NCBI GenBank assembly: GCA_947178015.1 | Contig: CAMWWW010000174.1 | Location: 1 to 5,491, forward strand | Reading direction: 5' to 3' | Length of the DNA: 5,491 nucleotides | DNA from: an uncultured Clostridia bacterium | Lineage (GTDB): Bacteria > Bacillota > Clostridia > Lachnospirales > Lachnospiraceae | Part shown: positions 1 through 5,491 of the stretch, piece by piece | Layout of the letters: the number at the start of each line of letters is the position of its first letter | How positions within the stretch are numbered: the first letter of the stretch is position 1 | Program-made: the position numbers and the translations under genes | Notes under the pieces: model-generated | Databases searched by the model: none | Told to the model about the DNA's origin: nothing | Seen by the model: only the letters and a program-made list of their open reading frames with translations

Positions 1-1454
1 CTATGGGAAGGCTTTCTATCAGCTTCTATTCCAGAAGACAGACAGGAGGTTTGATGACGCGTGTCTCGGATGATGCGGAGGAAATATCAAGCTTCTTTAT
101 TGATGGAATTCCTTATTTTTTGATAAATGTCGGTAATATTATAGCGACAAGCATTATTATGTTTTTGCTAAATCCGCTGTTAGCGCTTGTATCGGTGATC
201 TTGATGCCAGTGCTTGTCATTATCAGTTATCGGATGATGCCGCATCTCTGGCATTATTATGGAAAACGGCATCGTGCAAACCGCCGCTTAAAGGGACAGA
301 TGAATGAAAATTTCACCGGCGCGCGCGTGGTAAAGGCATTTGGGCAGCAGGAACAGGAGATGACGCGGTTTTCAAAAAACAATGGTAGAATGAAGACAGC
401 GGAGATGGATCTGGCGCGCTATGATAATAAATTTTTTGCATTGTATTGTACGGTTGAGGATACCATTAGTTTCCTTGTCTGGGCAGTGGGCGGCGCTTTG
501 ATTATCGGCGGCTCCAATATAGAGCTTGGACTTCTTCTGACCTTTTCTGGCTATGTGGGACAGCTAAAAGGACCTCTGGAATTTATGTCGCGCATGATTC
601 GCTGGTATACAAATTGTATGAATTCGGCACAACGTATGTTTGAGATTATTGATGCCGTGCCAGAGGTAAAGGAAGCCGCCGATCCCGTTCGACCGGATAC
701 ATTAAATGGAGAGATTGAACTTAAGAACGTCACCTTCGGTTATGAGGCACATAAACCGATTTTAAAGGATATTAGCTTTCATGTAAAGGCGGGGGAGGTA
801 TTTGGCATTGTGGGGCGTTCTGGCGCAGGAAAATCCACGCTCGTTAATCTGATCTCGCGTCTTTATGATACACAGGAGGGCGAGGTTCTGGTGGACGGAA
901 TTAACGTAAAGCAATATGGTTTTCATGAGCTGCGCAAAAATGTTGCCATGGTATCGCAGGAGACGTATATTTTTATGGGCACAGTAGCAGAAAATATCGC
1001 TTATGCGCGCCCGGAGGCAAGCCGGGAAGAGATTATCCGTGCTGCCATTCAAGCCAATGCGCATGATTTTATCTGTCGTATGCCAGAGGGCTATGATACC
1101 ATATTAGGTTCTTCCAGCCGCTCCCTCTCCGGCGGAGAAAAACAGAGAATCTCGATTGCAAGAGCGATTCTTGCCGATCCAAAGATCTTGATCTTGGATG
1201 AGGCTACTTCCGCAGTGGATACAGAGACAGAATTGGCCATCCAAAAATCATTGGAACGATTGGAGAAGGGCAGAACAGTGCTTTCCATCGCTCACCGTCT
1301 TTCCACACTGCGAAATGCAACACATCTTATTGTGCTGGACGACGGCAGGCTTACAGAGTCAGGAACACATGAAGAATTGCTTGCCAAAAAAGGAACTTAT
1401 TATAAATTGAGCGAGCTTCAAACAAAAGCTCTTGCTATGCGGGGAATAGAATAA
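1..1454 (+). CDS. ABC exporter half-transporter (TMD-NBD), 5' end cut off by window
   Basis: Type IV (ABCB-like) exporter subunit: one transmembrane domain fused to one ATPase domain, working as a dimer in the cytoplasmic membrane. The first visible ATG (position 3) is internal. The protein opens at the loop motif LSISFYSRRQTGGLMTRVSD, which in this family follows TM2, so roughly 100 residues are missing upstream. In visible-residue numbering, hydrophobic segments lie at about 38-58, 59-78, 148-170 and 172-192 (TM3-6). The NBD follows: A-loop Y247, Walker A GRSGAGKST 271-279, Q-loop Q319, signature LSGGE 375-379, Walker B ILILDE 395-400 with catalytic E400, D-loop SAVD 403-406, H-loop H431. 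The X-loop just before the signature reads GSSSRS and lacks the usual glutamate. All core ATPase residues are present, so the protein should be active. The DUF1854 gene starts 20 nt later and a paralogous exporter follows it, suggesting a heterodimer. The substrate is unknown; similarity to multidrug and lipid exporters is only family-level. Confidence 0.93.
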   Translation, partial: MGRLSISFYSRRQTGGLMTRVSDDAEEISSFFIDGIPYFLINVGNIIATSIIMFLLNPLLALVSVILMPVLVIISYRMMPHLWHYYGKRHRANRRLKGQMNENFTGARVVKAFGQQEQEMTRFSKNNGRMKTAEMDLARYDNKFFALYCTVEDTISFLVWAVGGALIIGGSNIELGLLLTFSGYVGQLKGPLEFMSRMIRWYTNCMNSAQRMFEIIDAVPEVKEAADPVRPDTLNGEIELKNVTFGYEAHKPILKDISFHVKAGEVFGIVGRSGAGKSTLVNLISRLYDTQEGEVLVDGINVKQYGFHELRKNVAMVSQETYIFMGTVAENIAYARPEASREEIIRAAIQANAHDFICRMPEGYDTILGSSSRSLSGGEKQRISIARAILADPKILILDEATSAVDTETELAIQKSLERLEKGRTVLSIAHRLSTLRNATHLIVLDDGRLTESGTHEELLAKKGTYYKLSELQTKALAMRGIE

Positions 1455-1463
1455 ATTGAGAGT

Positions 1464-1468
1464 GGAGG
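1464..1468 (+). promoter_or_regulatory. Ribosome binding site of the DUF1854 gene
   Basis: GGAGG lies 6 nt upstream of the ATG at 1475, a near-ideal spacing. It favours that start over the in-frame ATG at 1496 (codon 8), which has no comparable site. Confidence 0.8.
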
Positions 1469-1474
1469 AATAAC

Positions 1475-2053
1475 ATGAGCAAACAGGAAAATACGATGTC
1501 AAATTTGCTCGATCTTCAGGAATTTGACGAAGAGGCTTTAATAAAAGAATCCGAGGAGCTGTTGGAGATGCGTTTTCTCAACGGGGAAAATGCGCAATTT
1601 ACCAGAACAGAAGGTGGATTTCTCTCACTGAAAACCAAGGATAAAGAATATGACAGAGTGGGCGTGTACTTAACGTTTCCTCTGACAAATCCAGAAGAAT
1701 TTATCTCCATCCGGGAGGCAGATGAGAAGGCAAAGGAAATCGGGATTGTGGAGAAGCTTTCCGCGCTCTCCAAGGATCAGCAGGAAATGTTGCGGGAGCA
1801 GATTAAACTACGCTATTTTATGCCGGTTATCACAAAAGTTTTGGATGTAAAAGATGAATATGGATACGCATACTGGAGTGTGATGACAACCTTCGGTGCC
1901 TGCCGATTTACCACACAGATGAGCGGCGATGCGGTGGTTTCTCTCAGTGATTCTAGATTTTTGGTGACGGATATTGATGGAAATAGATATGAGATCCCAG
2001 ACTTTTACCAGCTTGGGGTTATGGAGCGGAAAAAGCTGGATCTCTTTATTTAA
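1475..2053 (+). CDS. DUF1854 family protein, partner of the flanking ABC exporters
   Basis: Soluble 192-residue protein with no signal peptide or membrane segment. After an acidic N-terminus (about 1-35) it matches my recollection of the DUF1854 pattern. The visible elements are VGVYLTFPLTNPEEFISI (63-80), LREQIKLRYFMPVITKVLDV (106-125, nearly the 'ryf.P.I..I..v' signature), YWSVMTTFGACRF (133-145, resembling 'w.V.T..G...F'), and the C-terminal hallmark VTDIDGNRYEIPDFYQLG (164-181). No catalytic motif is evident. It sits between two ABC exporter genes, 20 nt after the first and 78 nt before the second. From memory, proteobacterial relatives are named cyanophycin-metabolism-associated DUF1854 proteins and also accompany an ABC transporter. 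A role as adaptor, regulator or substrate-handling subunit of the exporter is inference. Family assignment is fairly secure; function is unknown. Confidence 0.85.
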   Translation: MSKQENTMSNLLDLQEFDEEALIKESEELLEMRFLNGENAQFTRTEGGFLSLKTKDKEYDRVGVYLTFPLTNPEEFISIREADEKAKEIGIVEKLSALSKDQQEMLREQIKLRYFMPVITKVLDVKDEYGYAYWSVMTTFGACRFTTQMSGDAVVSLSDSRFLVTDIDGNRYEIPDFYQLGVMERKKLDLFI

Positions 2054-2055
2054 CC

Positions 2056-2082
2056 TTCTCCATGGTATTTTAAATGGAAGAA
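2056..2082 (+). other. Weak imperfect hairpin in the DUF1854-exporter gap
   Basis: TTCTCCAT (2056-2063) can pair with ATGGAAGAA (2074-2082) with one bulged A, around a 10-nt loop. It begins 3 nt after the DUF1854 stop codon. It is AT-rich and has no T-run after it, so it does not look like an intrinsic terminator. It might slow exonucleases or mean nothing. The rest of this 78-nt gap shows only the ribosome binding site of the next gene. Confidence 0.25.
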
Positions 2083-2122
2083 TTGATATTCTTTACTAGA
2101 TGCCTTGGTATAGAAGGAAGAT

Positions 2123-2127
2123 AGGAG
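2123..2127 (+). promoter_or_regulatory. Ribosome binding site of the second exporter gene
   Basis: AGGAG lies only 4 nt before the ATG at 2132, slightly close. A second purine-rich stretch, AAGGAAG (2114-2120), lies 11 nt away. Either could serve, and no other in-frame start nearby is better supported. Confidence 0.6.
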
Positions 2128-2131
2128 TTTT

Positions 2132-4354
2132 ATGAAACTAAATTATACATTGGGCAAACAGCAGATGGATGCGCTGGCGCTTGCAGAGGGAGAATCGGTC
2201 TGTTATTGTGTCCCGGTTGATCTGTCGTTTGACAATCAAAGTATGCTGGCCTGTGAGGCTTATGCGAAAAATGTATGGCTGGTGGTGACGCAGAGGCGTT
2301 TTCTGGTAATCGCAGAAGATCGTGTAACATCCTCTTTTCTGCTTGCGGATTGTGAGAAGATAAAATGTGAACATCAGGTAAACAGCGGTATTGTCACTGT
2401 AATTAAAAAAGATGGTGCCATGATCTGCGCGGCGCGGTTTTCGATGCGACATATTATTCGAGTTTCTTATGCTGTCCGCGGAGCGCAGACAATTATCACA
2501 GCAAATCAGAAGGGAATAAAACCAGAGAAGGTGGTCAGCCATGAGTATGAGAAATACTGTGAAAAATGCGGCAAGGCACTTCCGGGAACCAGCAAATGTC
2601 CCTATTGTGAGGGCAAGGCCGATTTACTAAAAAAATTTATGGCATTGTGCGGAGAATATGTGGGAAAACTTCTGCTGATCTCCCTTCTTATGTCATTGAT
2701 TGCGGCGGTAAATCTCATTACACCTATGATACAGCGCCGTTTTATCGATGATGCGCTTGCAACGGGAACAGGAAGTTGGGCAGATTTGTGGATGTTTGTC
2801 GGGCTATCCTTCTTCTTGTTGATTTTCCGCATTTTATTGGAGGTTTATCGGTACTGGCAATGTATGGCATTGGGAACTTCCCTTAGCATGACGCTTCGAA
2901 AGAAGCTGTATTATAAGATACAGGTGCTGTCGCTGTCCTTTATTGGAAACAGAAAGCCGGGCGAACTGATGAACCGTGTATCGCGGGATACCAATCAGAT
3001 CAGAAATTTTATGGTCGACGTATTTGGAGATATGTTCTCCACGTTGCTCACCATGATTGTCGCTCTTGTGATGATGTGCCTGATTAGCTGGCAAATGACA
3101 CTTTTATCTGTTGTATTTATTGTGCTGGTGTTTGTGATCACAAGAATGTTCTGGCACTATATTCGCAGTATTTTCCACAAACAGTGGCTGAGGGCGGATG
3201 ATCTTGCCAGCAGACTTCAAGATATTATCTCTGGTATGAGAATCGTAAAATCATTTGGAAAAGAAGAGCGCGAAGCGGCAAATTTTCAAAAGAAGGCGGA
3301 GGAATATGCAGCAATCAGTAAGAGAAATGAGACATTTTGGGCAATTTTTTTCCCCATTCTTACATTCCTTCTGGGAGCTGGAACCTATATCGCAGTCTTT
3401 TTCGGCGGTATCGATGTGTTAAACGGCAAGATGACCATGGGACAGCTCGTGCAGTTTATTACATACTGCGGCTATCTGTTTGGACCATTAAGCTGGATGA
3501 CCCATCTTCCCCGCGCGATGATGCAGATGATTACCAGCTTAAATCGTATCTATGATGTATTGGACGAGGAGCCTATGATTGCGGATCACGAGAACAGCAA
3601 AGAATTTCCCATTCATGGAGCATTTACCTTTGAGGATATTTCCTTTGGCTATCACACCTATGAGCCGGTTTTGGAAAACATCAGCTTTCAAGTAAAGCCC
3701 GGAGAGATGATAGGGCTGGTGGGTGCTTCTGGAACAGGAAAATCAACCCTGATAAATTTGATTATGCGATTGTATGACGTCGATCAGGGAAAAATCATGA
3801 TCGACAACGTGGATATCAGGAATATAAAAACAGAGAGTCTTCATTCTCAGATCGGCGTTGTTCTTCAGGAAACGTTCTTGTTTTCCGGCAGTATCCTTGC
3901 GAATATTAGATTTGCAAGGCAGAACGCCTCGCTCGCTGAGGTAATTCAAGCGGCAAAAGCGGCAAATGCACATGATTTTATCTGTAAGACACCGGACGGT
4001 TATAATACGTATGTAGGAGAGCATGGTTATAATTTATCGGGAGGAGAGCGGCAGAGAATCGCCATAGCAAGAGCGATTCTCAATAATCCAAGGCTTTTGA
4101 TTCTGGACGAGGCGACCTCCGCGCTTGATACAGAAAGTGAATTTTTAATACAACAGGCGCTTGACCGATTAGTAAAAGGAAGAACGACCTTCGCCATCGC
4201 GCATCGTCTGTCGACACTCCGCAACGCCGATCGTCTGGTGGTAATTGATAAGCATGGAGTTGCCGAGATTGGAACACATAATGAATTGCTGGAGAAAAAA
4301 GGGATATACTATGGATTAGTGACAGCTCAGCTTAAGATGGCAGAAGGAAGATAA
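2132..4354 (+). CDS. ABC exporter half-transporter with N-terminal PH-like region and zinc ribbon
   Basis: A 740-residue exporter subunit, about 150 residues longer than the usual 570-600. Residues 1-135 are cytosolic and rich in predicted beta strands (WLVVTQRRFLVIAEDRV, then IVTVIKKDGAMICAARF). The pattern recalls bacterial PH/GRAM-like domains, but that is inference. This stretch has six cysteines (24, 26, 41, 74, 79, 99). A zinc ribbon follows: C143-x2-C146-x9-C156-x2-C159. Transmembrane segments lie near 178-198, 217-237, 300-320, 322-340, 401-425 and 436-456, with the loop motif LSFIGNRKPGELMNRVSRDT at 268-287. The NBD is complete: A-loop Y507, Walker A GASGTGKST 531-539, Q-loop Q579, X-loop GEHG 629-632, signature LSGGE 635-639, Walker B LLILDE 655-660 with E660, D-loop SALD 663-666, H-loop H691. 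It is paralogous to the first exporter across TMD and NBD, so heterodimer formation with it is the simplest reading. The substrate cannot be read from the sequence. Confidence 0.93.
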   Translation: MKLNYTLGKQQMDALALAEGESVCYCVPVDLSFDNQSMLACEAYAKNVWLVVTQRRFLVIAEDRVTSSFLLADCEKIKCEHQVNSGIVTVIKKDGAMICAARFSMRHIIRVSYAVRGAQTIITANQKGIKPEKVVSHEYEKYCEKCGKALPGTSKCPYCEGKADLLKKFMALCGEYVGKLLLISLLMSLIAAVNLITPMIQRRFIDDALATGTGSWADLWMFVGLSFFLLIFRILLEVYRYWQCMALGTSLSMTLRKKLYYKIQVLSLSFIGNRKPGELMNRVSRDTNQIRNFMVDVFGDMFSTLLTMIVALVMMCLISWQMTLLSVVFIVLVFVITRMFWHYIRSIFHKQWLRADDLASRLQDIISGMRIVKSFGKEEREAANFQKKAEEYAAISKRNETFWAIFFPILTFLLGAGTYIAVFFGGIDVLNGKMTMGQLVQFITYCGYLFGPLSWMTHLPRAMMQMITSLNRIYDVLDEEPMIADHENSKEFPIHGAFTFEDISFGYHTYEPVLENISFQVKPGEMIGLVGASGTGKSTLINLIMRLYDVDQGKIMIDNVDIRNIKTESLHSQIGVVLQETFLFSGSILANIRFARQNASLAEVIQAAKAANAHDFICKTPDGYNTYVGEHGYNLSGGERQRIAIARAILNNPRLLILDEATSALDTESEFLIQQALDRLVKGRTTFAIAHRLSTLRNADRLVVIDKHGVAEIGTHNELLEKKGIYYGLVTAQLKMAEGR

Positions 4355-4363
4355 AAAGGTTTT

Positions 4364-4368
4364 GGAGG
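4364..4368 (+). promoter_or_regulatory. Ribosome binding site of sdaAB
   Basis: GGAGG lies 7 nt before the ATG at 4376, within the 21-nt gap after the exporter stop codon. The gap has room for translation signals but not for a terminator plus a promoter, which supports co-transcription. Confidence 0.8.
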
Positions 4369-4375
4369 TATCAGG

Positions 4376-5044
4376 ATGTCATTTATCAGTGTATTTGACG
4401 TGCTTGGTCCCAATATGGTGGGACCATCCAGCTCACACACAGCCGGCGCCTGCGCGATTGCCTATCTGGCGCAGAAGATGAAAACAGGAAGGTTGAAACA
4501 AGTAAATTTTACACTTTATGGCTCCTTCGCCAAGACCTATCGGGGGCACGGTACAGACCGTGCCCTTTTAGGCGGAATCATGGGATTTGCCACGGACGAT
4601 ATTCGAATACGTGATTCTTTTGAAATAGCGAAGGAACAGGGAATCAAATATCAATTTATTATCAATGAAACAGAAACCGATCTGCATCCCAATACGGTGG
4701 ACATTCAGATGATAGAAGAAGACGGCACTGTTATGGATGTAAGAGGGGAATCTACTGGCGGCGGAAAGGTTCGAATCGTTCGAATTAATCAGGTACGGGT
4801 AGACTTTACAGGAGAATACAATGCGGTAATTATTATTCAGCAGGATAAACCGGGCGTGGCGGCACATATTACAAAATGTTTTGGTGATAAGGCAGTGAAT
4901 ATTGCATTTATGAGAATCTTTCGAGAATCCAAGGGAGAGAAGGCATATACCATTGTTGAATCGGATCAGAATCTGCCCGATAACCTGCCGGAGCAAATAA
5001 AGACCAATCCCCATGTTTTAGCGGTGATGCTAATTCAGAAATAG
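4376..5044 (+). CDS. sdaAB: L-serine dehydratase, iron-sulfur-dependent, beta subunit
   Basis: Beta subunit of the two-chain [4Fe-4S] L-serine dehydratase, which deaminates L-serine to pyruvate and ammonia in the cytosol. At 222 residues it is the normal size for the Bacillus/Clostridium type. Residues 1-140 form the serine dehydratase beta-type domain: VFDVLGPNMVGPSSSHTAG (6-24, the family hallmark), YRGHGTDRALLGG (55-67), HPNTV (104-108) and ESTGGGKVRI (125-134). The cluster-binding cysteines are on the alpha chain, as expected. Residues about 148-220 are a C-terminal ACT domain (AVIIIQQDKPGVAAHITKCF at 150-169), a regulatory fold that in related dehydratases is tied to serine or ligand binding. 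sdaAA follows after 11 nt, so the two subunits are translated together. Two strong inverted repeats fall inside the first 200 nt of the gene. Identification is secure. Confidence 0.97.
   Translation: MSFISVFDVLGPNMVGPSSSHTAGACAIAYLAQKMKTGRLKQVNFTLYGSFAKTYRGHGTDRALLGGIMGFATDDIRIRDSFEIAKEQGIKYQFIINETETDLHPNTVDIQMIEEDGTVMDVRGESTGGGKVRIVRINQVRVDFTGEYNAVIIIQQDKPGVAAHITKCFGDKAVNIAFMRIFRESKGEKAYTIVESDQNLPDNLPEQIKTNPHVLAVMLIQK
4405..4426 (+). other. Perfect 8-bp inverted repeat inside sdaAB
   Basis: TGGTCCCA (4405-4412) and TGGGACCA (4419-4426) are perfect reverse complements around a 6-nt loop, about 30 nt into the coding sequence. It overlaps the codons of the conserved GPNMVGP motif, so protein constraint may explain it. 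In mRNA it could form a stable hairpin near the start of translation. Confidence 0.5.
4544..4569 (+). other. Terminator-like GC-rich hairpin inside sdaAB
   Basis: GGGCACGGT (4544-4552) and ACCGTGCCC (4557-4565) form a perfect 9-bp stem, 7 of 9 pairs GC, with an ACAG tetraloop. Two G-U pairs could extend it. TTTT (4566-4569) follows directly and then A, giving the outline of a rho-independent terminator with a short U-tract. It encodes the conserved RGHGTDRALL segment, so the match may be coincidental. The structure is certain at sequence level; termination activity is doubtful. Confidence 0.5.
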
Positions 5045-5045
5045 C

Positions 5046-5050
5046 GGAGG
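5046..5050 (+). promoter_or_regulatory. Ribosome binding site of sdaAA
   Basis: GGAGG begins one base after the sdaAB stop codon and lies 5 nt before the ATG at 5056. It fixes the start of sdaAA and indicates closely linked translation of the two subunits. Confidence 0.8.
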
Positions 5051-5055
5051 AAGAG

Positions 5056-5491
5056 ATGGATAGGATAGATTTTAAAAATGCCAGAGAATTACTTGCGCTA
5101 TGCCAAGACAGAAATTGGCTGATTTCGGATGCAATGCGACAAAGAGAATGTGACTTGGCTGAACGCCCAGTAAAGCAAGTGCAGCAGCAGATGGAGCAGG
5201 TATATCATATTATGAAGGAATCGGCTCTCACACCGCTTCACGCTCCGGTCAAATCCATGGGAGGGCTTATCGGAGGCGAGGCAAAAAAGCTCACGCTTTG
5301 CCGAGAAAAGGGAGAAAATCTCTGCGGGGACGTATTGAGCCGAGGCATCGCATATTCTATGGCTGTTCTTGAGGTGAATTCTTCTATGGGAGTGATTGTG
5401 GCGGCGCCGACAGCCGGTTCTTCGGGAATTGTTCCGGGGCTTATGCTTGCTCTGCAAGAAACGTATCATTTATACGATGTAAAGGTTATAG
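5056..5491 (+). CDS. sdaAA: L-serine dehydratase, iron-sulfur-dependent, alpha subunit (3' end cut off by window)
   Basis: Alpha subunit of the same serine dehydratase. The reading frame is open from the ATG at 5056 to the window edge, giving 145 residues, about half of the usual roughly 290-300. The N-terminal part (1-55) is helical and charged (FKNARELLALCQDRNWLISD). Two family hallmarks follow: KSMGGLIGGEAKKL (66-79) and AAPTAGSSGIVPG (116-128), the latter thought to line the active site. EVNSSMGVIVAAPTAG matches the serine dehydratase alpha-type domain closely. The cysteines that hold the [4Fe-4S] cluster lie in the C-terminal half of this family and are beyond the window, so an intact cluster site cannot be confirmed here. 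The gene lies 11 nt downstream of sdaAB and is surely in the same operon. No frameshift is visible in the part present. Confidence 0.96.
   Translation, partial: MDRIDFKNARELLALCQDRNWLISDAMRQRECDLAERPVKQVQQQMEQVYHIMKESALTPLHAPVKSMGGLIGGEAKKLTLCREKGENLCGDVLSRGIAYSMAVLEVNSSMGVIVAAPTAGSSGIVPGLMLALQETYHLYDVKVI

Noticed and set aside
3..5. ATG at position 3 as the start of the first exporter.
   Set aside because: The protein would begin after TM2, and no ribosome binding site can be seen. The family motif LSISFY...TGGLMTRVSD is always internal, so the true start is upstream of the window.
2083..2114. Possible promoter with TTGATA and an extended -10 TGGTATAGA.
   Set aside because: The spacer is 20 nt, and the start point would fall on the ribosome binding site, leaving almost no leader. 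Too weak to list as a feature.
4414..4429. T-box-like core GGTGGGACC (consensus GGTGGNACC) in sdaAB.
   Set aside because: It lies inside the coding sequence and encodes the conserved MVGP motif. There is no leader, specifier stem or terminator arrangement, so the match is coincidental.
4768..4778. GGTTCGAATC resembles the T-arm of a tRNA.
   Set aside because: There is no cloverleaf around it, and it lies in the conserved GGGKVRI coding segment of sdaAB.
4769..4786. Tandem 9-nt near-repeat (gttcgaatc gttcgaatt).
   Set aside because: It simply encodes Val-Arg-Ile twice within a conserved family motif; two copies are not a meaningful repeat array.
5098..5469. A 123-residue open frame on the minus strand.
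   Set aside because: It is the antisense shadow of sdaAA, whose + strand product shows clear family motifs; the minus-strand product shows no recognisable domain.
1..5491. Mobile elements, CRISPR arrays, RNA genes or toxin-antitoxin pairs.
   Set aside because: No transposase, integrase, spaced direct repeats, tRNA/rRNA signature or small paired genes were seen; nearly all of the window is coding sequence of the five genes.

Overview
The window holds five consecutive genes, all on the + strand and tightly packed. The first and last are cut by the window edges. The two-subunit (beta then alpha) L-serine dehydratase, strong GGAGG ribosome binding sites, short intergenic gaps and moderate GC content suggest a Gram-positive anaerobe of the Clostridia, perhaps Lachnospiraceae-like. 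The lineage is an inference from gene style, not from a marker gene.

Positions 1-4354 carry a three-gene transport module: an ABC exporter half-transporter (5' end missing), a 192-residue DUF1854 protein, and a second, longer ABC exporter half-transporter of 740 residues. The second exporter has an extra cytosolic N-terminus: a beta-rich, possibly PH-like region followed by a four-cysteine zinc ribbon. The likely arrangement is a heterodimeric exporter with DUF1854 as a partner protein. From memory, DUF1854/ABC sets in Proteobacteria are annotated as cyanophycin-metabolism-associated. No cyanophycin gene is visible here, and the substrate is unknown. This trio is the least described part of the window.

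Positions 4376-5491 carry sdaAB (complete) and sdaAA (first 145 residues), the two subunits of an iron-sulfur L-serine dehydratase that deaminates serine to pyruvate and ammonia. sdaAB starts 21 nt after the second exporter, with no terminator visible between them, so read-through from the transport genes is plausible.

The only gap of note is the 78 nt between the DUF1854 gene and the second exporter; it contains a weak imperfect hairpin. Two perfect inverted repeats lie inside the first third of sdaAB. One has a 9-bp GC-rich stem followed by TTTT and looks like a weak terminator inside a coding sequence. I see no RNA gene, mobile element, CRISPR array or long repeat.
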